From: Streptomyces sp. Root1304
GTDB taxonomy: Bacteria; Actinomycetota; Actinomycetes; Streptomycetales; Streptomycetaceae
Assembly (NCBI RefSeq): GCF_001426405.1
Contig: NZ_LMEP01000001.1
Coordinates: forward strand, 872,519 to 936,518
Reading direction: 5' to 3'
Length of the DNA: 64,000 nt
Position numbers and translations under genes: made by a program. The notes below the pieces were generated by a model. It was not told the origin of the DNA and searched no databases. It saw only the letters and a program-made list of their open reading frames with translations. Shown in pieces: positions 1 through 7,264 of this stretch; position 1 is the first letter of the stretch; each line of letters begins with the position of its first letter.

Positions 1-517
1 GCGTGACGAGGGTGAAGTGGCTGACGTCCTCGCCGAAGGCGGGGGCGTGCCACTCCATGGCGTCGTTGTTCCAGGCGGACTCGCGGTAGGGCTTGTTGGC
101 GGTGTCCAGTCCGTCGGTGCGGGCCCGCACCATGTCGGAGTAGACGCCGCCGGCCTCCTTGTCGGCGTCGGCGGCGAGGCCGAGGGGGCCGTATCCGATC
201 CAGCCGAGGTCGCCGATGGTGTCGCGGAGCTGGGTCTCGGTGCCGGTGAGGCCCTCGATCGCCTTGGCCTTCATCTGCCCGGCGCCGAAGTGGAGCGCCA
301 CCCCGGCGAGGCAGCGGTCGAGCCGCCGTGACGCGCCGATGGTGTTGCGGGAGAGGCCGGTGTCCTCCTCGGGCACCGTGTCGGCCGTGGCCGCCGGGGC
401 CTGGACGAGGCCGGTGAGTACGGCCGCGGCCGTGACGAGGGCCACCGTGCTGGTGGCTCTGGTCACCGTGGACCGTAGACGACGCCGGCGTCTGCCGGCG
501 TCTCTGAGCAATGACAT
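1..517 (-). CDS. Secreted protein, N-terminal part only (runs off the left edge)
   Basis: The frame opens at an ATG at 517 and stays open to base 1, giving 172 codons with no stop in the window. The first residues are rich in arginine, followed by a hydrophobic stretch (TVALVTAAAVLTGLV) and an Ala-X-Ala type cleavage area (APAATADT), so it is very probably a Sec- or Tat-exported protein. An AAAGG-type ribosome site lies just upstream. The mature part carries one early cysteine and no motif that I recognise. It is divergent from the efflux pump gene. The function is unknown. Confidence 0.7.
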   Translation of the reverse strand, partial: MSLLRDAGRRRRRLRSTVTRATSTVALVTAAAVLTGLVQAPAATADTVPEEDTGLSRNTIGASRRLDRCLAGVALHFGAGQMKAKAIEGLTGTETQLRDTIGDLGWIGYGPLGLAADADKEAGGVYSDMVRARTDGLDTANKPYRESAWNNDAMEWHAPAFGEDVSHFTLVT

Positions 518-647
518 GGTCTGCCTTTGATCTCTGCGATCGACCGGCAGTTCAGTCATGGGCATGACAGCAGAGTCCCCGGGCACGGCAGGTGCCGGCG
601 CCCTCGTCCCCCCACGAACCGACACTGCCGCTTACCCTGCGACGATG

Positions 648-669
648 TCACGCGCGGTAGCTCGCGTGA
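648..669. promoter_or_regulatory. Inverted repeat in the divergent promoter region
   Basis: TCACGCG (648-654) and CGCGTGA (663-669) form a perfect 7-bp inverted repeat with an 8-nt spacer, between the secreted-protein gene and the efflux pump gene. A second palindrome, GATCA-GT-TGATC, lies at 726-737. Either could be an operator for the divergent genes. The rest of the 518-843 gap shows no gene. Confidence 0.35.
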
Positions 670-843
670 AGATCAAATAAATGCCGCCAACCGCGTACGG
701 GACACCGAGTACGGACAAAGCAACCGATCAGTTGATCATCTTGTTACCGGCCGTAAGGAACCGCCGACCGCCCGGCCGTCCCAAATGTCGAGATCCCCGC
801 GGGTCCGGGAATGACAGGCACAAACCCCAGGTTGACGCATGTC

Positions 844-2118
844 ATGCCGTCACCCTCCGCCGAGCCCACGAACCCCGCCGGCACGACCCCCGGGAGCACG
901 CCCGAGGGCCGTCGCATGCCCCTCGCCGTCTACATCCTCGGCCTGTCCGTCTTCGCACTCGGCACGAGCGAATTCATGCTCTCCGGCCTCCTGCCGCCCA
1001 TCGCGGACGACATGAACGTCTCCATCCCCAGCGCCGGACTCCTCATATCCGCCTTCGCGATCGGCATGGTCGTCGGCGCCCCGCTCCTCGCGGTGGCCAC
1101 CCTCCGCCTCCCCCGCAAGACCACCCTCATCGCCCTGATCACCGTCTTCGGCCTCGGACAGGTGGCCGGCGCCCTCGCCCCCACCTACGCGATCCTCTTC
1201 GCCTCCCGCATCGTGAGCGCCCTCGCCTGCGCCGGCTTCTGGGCGGTCGGCGCGGCCGTCGCCATCGCGATGGTCCCGGTCGGCTCGCGCGCCCGCGCCA
1301 TGGCCGTCATGATCGGCGGCCTCTCCATCGCGAACGTCCTCGGCGTCCCCGCCGGCGCCTTCCTCGGCGAACACCTCGGCTGGCGCTCCGCGTTCTGGGC
1401 CGTCGGCCTCGCCTCCGCCATCGCCCTCGTCGGCGTGATCACCCGCATCCCGCACATCCCGCTCCCCGAGACCAAGCCCCGCCTCAAGCGCGAGCTCGCC
1501 ATCTACCGCGACCGCCAGGTGCTCCTCGCCGTCGCCGTCACCGCCCTCGCGGCGGGCGGCGTCTTCTGCGCCTTCTCCTACCTCGCCCCGCTGCTCACCG
1601 ACGTCTCCGGACTCGACGACAGCTGGATCTCCGGAGTCCTCGCCCTCTTCGGCATCGGCGCCGTCGTCGGCACCGCCATCGGCGGCCGCGTCGCCGACGC
1701 CCACCTCTTCGGCGTCCTGCTCAGCGGCATCGCCGCCTCCACCGTCTTCCTGGTCGCCCTGGCGCTCTTCGCGTCCAGCCCGGCCGCGACGATCGTCCTG
1801 ACCTTCCTCCTCGGCGTCTCCGCCTTCTACACGGCCCCCGCGCTCAACGCCCGCATGTTCAACGTCGCCGGCGCCGCCCCCACCCTCGCGGGCGCCACCA
1901 CCACCGCCGCGTTCAACCTCGGCAACACCGGCGGCCCCTGGCTCGGCGGCACGGTCATCGACGCGAACCTCGGCTACGCCTCGACGGCCTGGGCGGGCGC
2001 GGCGATGACGGCCGTGGGCCTGGGAACGGCGGCCGTCGCCCTCAAGCTCCACAGGTCCCCGTCCCGCGTGGTGACCTCCGGATCACCGGCGGAGCGGAAG
2101 GCCGTATCGTCCCGCTGA
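844..2118 (+). CDS. Cmx/CmrA-type chloramphenicol efflux MFS transporter
   Basis: This is a 12-helix major facilitator protein of the drug:proton antiporter group. The N-terminal signature PLAVYILGLSVFALGTSEFM and the following SGLLPPIADD, SAFAIGMVVGAPL and GVPAGAFLGEHLGWR segments closely resemble the actinobacterial chloramphenicol exporters (Cmx, CmlR, Cmlv) as I remember them. The start is uncertain. ATG 844 is chosen because GC3-type coding bias begins there. ATG 916 (residue 25) has a better ribosome site (GAGGG, 7 nt away) and matches the usual family length. ATG 811 adds codons with non-coding character. The phosphotransferase gene follows 76 bp later, so both steps point to the same drug. 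Confidence 0.85.
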   Translation: MPSPSAEPTNPAGTTPGSTPEGRRMPLAVYILGLSVFALGTSEFMLSGLLPPIADDMNVSIPSAGLLISAFAIGMVVGAPLLAVATLRLPRKTTLIALITVFGLGQVAGALAPTYAILFASRIVSALACAGFWAVGAAVAIAMVPVGSRARAMAVMIGGLSIANVLGVPAGAFLGEHLGWRSAFWAVGLASAIALVGVITRIPHIPLPETKPRLKRELAIYRDRQVLLAVAVTALAAGGVFCAFSYLAPLLTDVSGLDDSWISGVLALFGIGAVVGTAIGGRVADAHLFGVLLSGIAASTVFLVALALFASSPAATIVLTFLLGVSAFYTAPALNARMFNVAGAAPTLAGATTTAAFNLGNTGGPWLGGTVIDANLGYASTAWAGAAMTAVGLGTAAVALKLHRSPSRVVTSGSPAERKAVSSR

Positions 2119-2130
2119 ACCCGTCGCGAC

Positions 2131-2173
2131 CGGCCGGCCGCGCGTGGCCGGAAAATCGCCGCGCGGCCGGCCG
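2131..2173 (+). terminator. Hairpin after the efflux gene
   Basis: CGGCCGGCCGCGC (2131-2143) pairs perfectly with GCGCGGCCGGCCG (2161-2173) across a 17-nt loop, 12 nt after the MFS stop codon. There is no T-run. It probably separates the MFS transcript from the phosphotransferase, which has its own -10 box immediately downstream. Confidence 0.5.
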
Positions 2174-2182
2174 TCACGCCCC

Positions 2183-2188
2183 TAGGGT
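2183..2188 (+). promoter_or_regulatory. Putative -10 box for a leaderless cpt transcript
   Basis: TAGGGT fits the actinobacterial TANNNT consensus and ends 6 nt before GTG 2195. There is no Shine-Dalgarno sequence, so the mRNA probably starts at the start codon. Confidence 0.5.
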
Positions 2189-2194
2189 GGCACC

Positions 2195-2728
2195 GTGACG
2201 ACCCAGATGATCATCCTCAACGGCGGTTCCAGCGCCGGGAAGTCCGGCATCGTGCGGTGTCTCCAGGACGTACTGCCGCAGCCCTGGCTGGCGTTCGGGA
2301 TCGACTCGCTCATCGACGCCATGCCCGTCGCCCTGCAGAGCTCCGACGACGGCATCGGGTTCGCCGCCGACGGAGGCGTCAGCGTCGGGGACGACTTCCG
2401 CGCCCTGGAGGGCGCCTGGGCCCAGGGCCTCGTCGCCATGGCCCGCGCCGGCGCCCGCGTCGTCGTCGACGACGTCTTCCTCGGCGGGGCCGCCTCCCAG
2501 GAACGCTGGCGGGGCTTCCTCGGCGACCTGGACGTGCTCTGGGTCGGCGTCCGGTGCGACGCCGCCGTCGCCGAAGCCCGCGAGACCGCCCGCGGCGACC
2601 GCGTCGCCGGCATGGCCGCGAAGCAGGCCGACCTCGTCCACCGGGGCGTGGTCTACGACATCGAGGTCGACACCACCCACACCGCGTCCCTCGACTGCGC
2701 CCGCGCCGTCGCCGCCCGCGTCGTGTGA
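2195..2728 (+). CDS. cpt: Chloramphenicol 3-O-phosphotransferase
   Basis: The 177-residue protein transfers the ATP gamma-phosphate to the primary hydroxyl of chloramphenicol, inactivating it in the cytoplasm. The P-loop GGSSAGKS is at residues 10-17, and Asp37 in FGIDSL matches the catalytic Asp37 of the Streptomyces venezuelae enzyme. Later segments such as [20 protein letters not shown] and [12 protein letters not shown] also match that enzyme almost residue for residue as I recall it. Length agrees with the family. It starts with GTG, has no ribosome site and looks leaderless. It sits behind a chloramphenicol-type exporter, so the two make a resistance pair. No chloramphenicol biosynthesis gene is visible in the window. 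Confidence 0.93.
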   Translation: MTTQMIILNGGSSAGKSGIVRCLQDVLPQPWLAFGIDSLIDAMPVALQSSDDGIGFAADGGVSVGDDFRALEGAWAQGLVAMARAGARVVVDDVFLGGAASQERWRGFLGDLDVLWVGVRCDAAVAEARETARGDRVAGMAAKQADLVHRGVVYDIEVDTTHTASLDCARAVAARVV

Positions 2729-2760
2729 CGCGAGCGCCTCCGGACCCGCGCCGAGACCGC

Positions 2761-3510
2761 TCACGCCGACGTCAGATCCTGCACCAGGCGCGTCATCAGC
2801 GGAGACGGCTCCACCGCCAACTCCCGCCGCAGCAACCGCTGGTAGTCCTTGTAGCGCTTCACCGCGCACGCCGTGTTGCCCTCCGCGATGTGGATCTCGA
2901 TCAGGATCCGGTGCGCCGTCTCCCTGATCGGGTCGATCTCCGTCGCCGTCAGCGCCGTCTGCAGCGCCGCCAGATACTCCCCGTCCCGCCGCAGCCGCTG
3001 CGCCAGGCTCTCCAGCGCGTGCAGCCGCACCTGGTCCCAGCGCTCCCGCTCGAGCACCAGCCACTCGTCCGGCCAGCGCGGCAGCAGCTCCTCGCCCAGG
3101 CTCTCCACCAGCGCGTCCGGGTCGGGCGGCGGCGGGCCGTCCGCCACCGCGCCCCGCGCCAGGCCCCGTACCGCGTGCAGATCGACCTCGACCACCGGAG
3201 CCAGCCGCAGCCTGTGGTCCACGCACTCCACCGCCGTCACCGGACCCGCCCGCCGACCGTGGCACAGCGCGGTCCTCAGGTTCGCCGCAGCCCTGCTCGG
3301 ACTGCAGTCGGGCCAGAGCCGCTCGGCTGCCGCACCCCGGTACACGCCGCCGGCCGTGTGCACGGCGAGAAGCGCCAACAGGCGCTGCGCCCCCGAGGGG
3401 AGGGGGATGCGGCATCCGGCGTATGAGAGCTCGAAAGCACCGAGCAGTTCGAGGTATACGCCGTTCGATGACACATCCCTCACTGTGCAACCGGCCGGTG
3501 GATCACGCAT
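2761..3510 (-). CDS. SARP/BTAD-family transcriptional activator
   Basis: This 249-residue protein has a winged-helix DNA-binding domain of the AfsR/SARP type (about residues 12-105, with VYLELLGAFELSYAGC and a PSGAQRLLALLAVH helix) followed by a bacterial transcriptional activation domain (about 110-245, with LVLERERWDQVRLHALESLA and EPSPLMTRLVQDL). It lacks the ATPase and TPR parts of full AfsR. ATG 3510 is chosen, because further upstream the frame is only the antisense of the protease gene. SARPs bind 11-bp-phased direct repeats and usually activate neighbouring biosynthetic genes. Such repeats occur at 3661-3700 in the shared divergent promoter, so it probably controls the protease/peptide cluster to its right. 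Confidence 0.85.
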   Translation of the reverse strand: MRDPPAGCTVRDVSSNGVYLELLGAFELSYAGCRIPLPSGAQRLLALLAVHTAGGVYRGAAAERLWPDCSPSRAAANLRTALCHGRRAGPVTAVECVDHRLRLAPVVEVDLHAVRGLARGAVADGPPPPDPDALVESLGEELLPRWPDEWLVLERERWDQVRLHALESLAQRLRRDGEYLAALQTALTATEIDPIRETAHRILIEIHIAEGNTACAVKRYKDYQRLLRRELAVEPSPLMTRLVQDLTSA

Positions 3511-3660
3511 CCGCTCGTCCGCCCGCCCGGACCGCCGCCGTACACCTCCACGGCCCCGCCCCCGGCCCGCCCGCACCGGCCCCGCCCGCCGCCGGAACCC
3601 CGCCGGGCCCCGCCGCCCCACCGGGCTGACCGGCGGCCAAACGGCCCCGCGCACGCCCCG

Positions 3661-3700
3661 GCGACACCCCCGCGACGCCCCGGAAACGATCCCGCGACGC
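3661..3700 (+). promoter_or_regulatory. 11-bp-phased heptamer repeats, likely SARP operator
   Basis: The heptamer GCGACRC starts at 3661 (GCGACAC), 3672 (GCGACGC) and 3694 (GCGACGC), spacings of 11 and 22 bp, with a degenerate copy in phase at 3683. SARP regulators recognise this arrangement. The array lies 105 bp before the protease start and downstream of the divergent SARP gene. A possible -35 (TTGCAC) is at 3704-3709. Confidence 0.55.
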
Positions 3701-3804
3701 CGCTTGCACGTTCCGGGTGACACACCGTGCACGACGGCCGCCCAGAGTCGGACCGACAAGCCTTTCCGCACGCGGTGCCCACGGGCACGGAAAGCAGGTC
3801 CGAG

Positions 3805-6135
3805 ATGAAGCCTCGGGCAGTCCTGGGAGAACTCCGCCCACGGCCCGACGAGCCGTTCGGCGACCCCCGGGTGTGCGTCGCCCTGCTCGACGGCCCCGTG
3901 GACCTGTCCCACCCCTGCTTCGCGGGCGCGGATCTTACGCGTCTGGACACCCTGGTGCAGGAGCCCGCGGGCCCCGGCCCGATGTCGCTCCACGGCACCC
4001 ACGTGGCCAGCCTGCTCTTCGGCCGGCCCGGCACCCCCGTCACCGGGATCGCCCCGCACTGCCGCGGCCTGCTCCTCCCCGTCTTCCGCGACGGCGGCGA
4101 CGGCCGCGTCCCCCAGATCGACCTGGCCCGCGCCATCGAACGCGCCGTCGAGGAAGGCGCCCACGTCATCAACATCAGCGGCGGCGAACGCGCCGACGAC
4201 GGCCGGCCCGACGCCCTCCTCGAACGGGCCCTGCGGCTCTGCGAGGACCGGGGCGTCCTGGTCGTCTCCGCCGTCGGCAACGACGGGGCCGACACCCTCC
4301 AGGTCCCGGCCGCCGTCCCCTCCGTCCTGGCCGTCGGCGCCGCCGCGGCCGACGGCTCCCCGCTCGACATCAGCAACTGGGGCGGCGCCTACCGGGCCCA
4401 CGGGATCCTCGCCCCCGGACAGGACATCGAGGGCGCCGCTCCCGGCGGCGGCCTCGCCTCCCTGACGGGCAGCAGCTTCGCCACCCCCCTCGTCGCCGGC
4501 ACGGCGGCCCTGCTCGTCGCCGCCCAGCTGGCCGGCGGCGCCTCCGCGGACCCGAGGGCCGCCGGCCAGGTACTGCTCTCGACGGCCACCGCACCCGCGG
4601 ACTGCGCCGACCCGGACGCCCCGGCCTGCCGGCGCGGGCTCGGCGGCAGCCTGGACGCCGTCCGGGCCCTCGCCGCCACCACCAGGAAAGAGGAGACAGC
4701 CGTGACCACTCCCGCAGCCGAATCCGCCGCCGCGCCCCAGCCCGGGGCGCCCGCACCGGCACCGGCACCCGCCCCGACCCAGAGCCCCGCACCGCAGGCC
4801 GCCCCGGCGGCGGTCGCACCCGTGGCGGCCCCGGCGGTCGTCCCGGCGGCCGCACCCGCAGCCGCCGTCGCGCCCCCGGCGCCCGCGCCCGCGGCCGTAC
4901 CCCCGCCCGTACAGCAGGCACCCGCCCCCCAGGCCCCGGCACCGGCCCCGCCGCCCGCACCCGTCGCGCCTCCCGCGCCCGCCCCCGCGTACACCTCCCC
5001 CCACCCCGCGCACTCCGGCGTACGCCCCTCCTGCGGGTGCGGCGGCGACCCCGCCGGCTGCACCTGCGGCGGCGGGGACGGGAGTACGGCCGGGGGACGG
5101 CAGCTGGTGTACGCGATCGGCACCATCGGCTTCGACTACCCGACCGAGGCCCGCCGCGACGGCTTCCGGCAGCAGATGCCGTACTTCACCACCACCGTCG
5201 GCGGCGAGGAGGTCGAGCAGGACCCCGACCCGTACAACGTCAACCAGCTCCACGACTACCTCCTCGGCGCCCCCTGGGCCTGCGACAAGCTCACCTGGAC
5301 CCTCGTCATGGACGGGGCCACGGTGTACGCGCTGGAGGCCGAGACGCCCGTCGCCATGGACTGGGGCCAGCCACTCGTGCTCCCCGAGGAGGTCCAGAAG
5401 GAGCGCAGGACGGTAGCGGAGCTCGCCGCCAAGAAGGACACCTCCTTCGAGGCGCTGGTCGCGATGCTGACCAGCCCCCCGGTGTCGACCGTCTACCGCG
5501 TGTTCCGCGACGCCATCGCGGGCCAGGCCATCAACGTCGAGCGGCAGACCGACGAGCGCGCCGACTACATCTCCCGCGTCTCCATCCCCGGCGTCCTCAC
5601 CGGCCGCACCACCCGCCTCTACTCCGGCCAGATCGTGCCGGTGGTCGAGGTGAAGAGCCGCGGCCTCTACACCTGGCACGAGTCCCTGCTCGTCGACACC
5701 GTCATCCAGCAGATCAAGGACGAGGCCGGCAACCAGAAGGTCAAGATCCGCAACCCGGAGGAACTGCGCCTGACGATCCGGTCGTTCCTCGACAAGATCT
5801 ACTACCAGTTCCGCAACCTCGGCCAGACCTCCGCCGACCGCGCGCTCAACTTCATGGGCACCAACACCTACTCCTTCAGCAACATGCTCGCCCAGGGCCT
5901 GCTGTCGTCGAGCAAGGTGCCCGGATCCAGCAAGAACCTGTACGCGCTCGACACGGTCGCCGTGACCAAGAGCCCGTACTGCCGCCTCGGTTCGGACTGC
6001 CAGGACGTGACCGTGACCTTCTACGACCCGGAGGACGAGCGCAGGTCCCGGCTCTCGTACCAGTTCACGATCGACGTGAGCGACGAGCTGCCGGTCACCC
6101 TCGCCCCGGTCCACACCTTCCTCGGCTCCTTCTGA
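3805..6135 (+). CDS. S8 serine protease fused to a PatG-like cyanobactin maturation domain
   Basis: The 776-residue protein has an N-terminal subtilisin domain (about 20-300) with a complete triad: Asp29 (LLDGPVDLSHP), His63 (HGTHVASL) and Ser224 (GSSFATPLVAG), plus the oxyanion Asn159. A Pro/Ala-rich linker (about 325-410) and a small cysteine cluster (CGCGGDPAGCTCGGG) lead to a C-terminal domain of about 340 residues opening with LVYAIGTIGFDYPTEARRD, which matches the conserved non-protease region of PatG-type cyanobactin proteins. There is no signal peptide, so it acts in the cytoplasm. PatA and PatG cleave leaders and macrocyclise precursor peptides. Here both roles may be joined, and small peptide genes follow at once. 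ATG 3805 is preferred over an in-frame GTG at 3727. No YcaO or prenyltransferase gene is nearby. Confidence 0.8.
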   Translation: MKPRAVLGELRPRPDEPFGDPRVCVALLDGPVDLSHPCFAGADLTRLDTLVQEPAGPGPMSLHGTHVASLLFGRPGTPVTGIAPHCRGLLLPVFRDGGDGRVPQIDLARAIERAVEEGAHVINISGGERADDGRPDALLERALRLCEDRGVLVVSAVGNDGADTLQVPAAVPSVLAVGAAAADGSPLDISNWGGAYRAHGILAPGQDIEGAAPGGGLASLTGSSFATPLVAGTAALLVAAQLAGGASADPRAAGQVLLSTATAPADCADPDAPACRRGLGGSLDAVRALAATTRKEETAVTTPAAESAAAPQPGAPAPAPAPAPTQSPAPQAAPAAVAPVAAPAVVPAAAPAAAVAPPAPAPAAVPPPVQQAPAPQAPAPAPPPAPVAPPAPAPAYTSPHPAHSGVRPSCGCGGDPAGCTCGGGDGSTAGGRQLVYAIGTIGFDYPTEARRDGFRQQMPYFTTTVGGEEVEQDPDPYNVNQLHDYLLGAPWACDKLTWTLVMDGATVYALEAETPVAMDWGQPLVLPEEVQKERRTVAELAAKKDTSFEALVAMLTSPPVSTVYRVFRDAIAGQAINVERQTDERADYISRVSIPGVLTGRTTRLYSGQIVPVVEVKSRGLYTWHESLLVDTVIQQIKDEAGNQKVKIRNPEELRLTIRSFLDKIYYQFRNLGQTSADRALNFMGTNTYSFSNMLAQGLLSSSKVPGSSKNLYALDTVAVTKSPYCRLGSDCQDVTVTFYDPEDERRSRLSYQFTIDVSDELPVTLAPVHTFLGSF

Positions 6136-6197
6136 CCCGAGGGCTCCTTCCGACACCAGGACTCCTTCCGACCCCAGTACCGCGAGAGGAGAACCCC

Positions 6198-6389
6198 ATG
6201 AACACCCGGCGCACTCCGCCTCCACGCGCTCCGGGAACACCGCCGCTCCAGGCCCGTCCGGTCCGCCGCGACGCGTACGAGACCGGCGCGGACCCCCGTA
6301 CCGGCGTCGGGGCCGCCAAGTCCCCCTGCGCCACCATGACCGGCCCGGCCAGGCAGATGTGCTACGCGAGTTACGGCGTGGCCACCTGA
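6198..6389 (+). CDS. Small peptide 1, candidate protease substrate (two-cysteine tail)
   Basis: A 63-residue ORF with a strong ribosome site (GAGAGGAGAA) begins 62 bp after the protease gene. The N-terminal half is Pro/Arg-rich. The middle carries LQARPVRRDAYETG, which resembles the motif QSAPVERGRHPESG in the two following peptides. The C-terminal part, SPCATMTGPARQMCYASYG, has two cysteines and could be a core region. It has no signal peptide and no homologue that I know. I infer that it is a precursor peptide, from its size, spacing and position behind a maturation-type protease. Confidence 0.6.
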   Translation: MNTRRTPPPRAPGTPPLQARPVRRDAYETGADPRTGVGAAKSPCATMTGPARQMCYASYGVAT

Positions 6390-6422
6390 CCGAAGCCTTC
6401 GAGGAGAGGAAAGGAAACCGTC

Positions 6423-6620
6423 ATGTCCGACGAGACCCACACCACCCGCGAAGCCGGCGACGCGAGCCCCCGCCGGTCCACCGCCGGGCAGCTCCGGCTC
6501 CAGCTCCCCCAGCAGTCCGCGCCGGTCGAGCGCGGCAGGCACCCCGAGAGCGGGGACGCCTCCGGCGTCGCGGCCAGCGGCCTGATCGCCAGCCTCCTCG
6601 GCGACATCCTGCCGTTCTGA
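6423..6620 (+). CDS. Small peptide 2, candidate precursor peptide (paralogue of peptide 3)
   Basis: The ORF encodes 65 residues, with ribosome site GAGAGGAAAGGAAA. An N-terminal variable part is followed by the conserved block GQLRLQLPQQSAPVERGRHP, then ESGDASG, and a hydrophobic tail SGLIASLLGDILPF that ends the protein. The layout (variable head, invariant recognition-like block, short hydrophobic end) resembles a leader plus core. It has no Cys, so a thiazole or lanthionine product is unlikely. Head-to-tail cyclisation or simple proteolysis by the S8/PatG protein would fit. The function is inferred only. Confidence 0.65.
   Translation: MSDETHTTREAGDASPRRSTAGQLRLQLPQQSAPVERGRHPESGDASGVAASGLIASLLGDILPF
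6468..6575 (+). repeat. Direct DNA repeat, copy A (copy B at about 6737-6845)
   Basis: About 100 bp inside peptide gene 2 recurs nearly unchanged inside peptide gene 3, with only a few substitutions and a 3-bp indel. The 3' ends also match (6591-6620 and 6863-6892). The two genes are therefore a fairly recent tandem duplication. Confidence 0.8.
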
Positions 6621-6694
6621 GGCCCGCGACACCGCAAGGACCGCAAGGCCGGAAGACCGCGGCACAACAGCGGTGACAAGGAAAGGAGAACACC

Positions 6695-6892
6695 ATGTTC
6701 AAGGAGACCCAAGCCCAGGAAGGCGGCGCGGACACGCCCCGCCGGTCCCCTGCCGGGCAGCTCCGGCTCCAGCTCCCCCAGCAGTCCGCACCCGTCGAGC
6801 GCGGCAGGCACCCCGAGAGCGGGGACGCCTCCGGCGGCGCGGCGGCCAGTGGGTTCCTCGGCAGCCTCCTCGGCGACATCCTGCCGTTCTGA
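6695..6892 (+). CDS. Small peptide 3, candidate precursor peptide (paralogue of peptide 2)
   Basis: This is a second 65-residue peptide with its own ribosome site (AAGGAAAGGAGAA). From residue 15 onward it is almost identical to peptide 2, including the block GQLRLQLPQQSAPVERGRHP and the last eight residues LLGDILPF. Differences are concentrated in the first 14 residues and just before the tail (AAASGFLGS against VAASGLIAS). Keeping two copies with variable tails is typical of precursor-peptide families. Not recognised as a known family. Confidence 0.65.
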   Translation: MFKETQAQEGGADTPRRSPAGQLRLQLPQQSAPVERGRHPESGDASGGAAASGFLGSLLGDILPF

Positions 6893-6965
6893 GTCCGGCG
6901 CCATCGGCGGGACCGGCACCGCGGACCCGTGACCGGTCCGGTCCCGCCCGATCCGAGGAAGAACC

Positions 6966-7199
6966 ATGCGACTCGACCTGCCGAAGCTGGCACCGGCGGT
7001 GGACCGGCGGGAGCACTACCTGCCGTTCCGCATCGTCGTCATAGCCCGGCCACCGGGCCTGCCCGAGTTCCTGGTCCACCAGCCGCCGAAGGGCCCCTTC
7101 GGAGGTCTGCCCGCCGACCCCGCGCCCCTCGTGCACGGGTACGGGCGCGGCTGGACCTGCGCACCGGCGACGGGCTGCCGCTGGACCGGAGTCCTGTGA
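6966..7199 (+). CDS. Small protein of unknown function in the protease/peptide cluster
   Basis: This is a 77-residue ORF with ribosome site GAGGAAGAA. It begins with MRLDLPKLAPAVDRREHYLP, a Pro/Leu/Arg pattern loosely like the block in peptides 2 and 3, and ends with a two-cysteine tail, TCAPATGCRWTGVL. It has no membrane segment or signal peptide. It could be a fourth substrate or a small recognition protein. The coding call rests on the ribosome site, GC3 bias and position. The function is unknown. Confidence 0.5.
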   Translation: MRLDLPKLAPAVDRREHYLPFRIVVIARPPGLPEFLVHQPPKGPFGGLPADPAPLVHGYGRGWTCAPATGCRWTGVL

Positions 7200-7264
7200 G
7201 GGAAAGGGTGGTGACGGGTCGTCCGAGCGGCGGCCCGCCACCATGAGGAGAAGGAGCGGAAGCC

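Noticed and set aside
850..2052. A 400-codon minus-strand frame opposite the efflux gene
   Set aside because: Its composition (Gly/Asp/Glu/Arg) is typical of an antisense shadow, and the sense frame has clear membrane helices and family motifs.
3511..6240. A long open frame on the minus strand that would extend the SARP protein to over 1100 residues
   Set aside because: It is antisense to the protease gene, Gly/Arg-rich and without SARP features. Open antisense frames are expected at this GC content.
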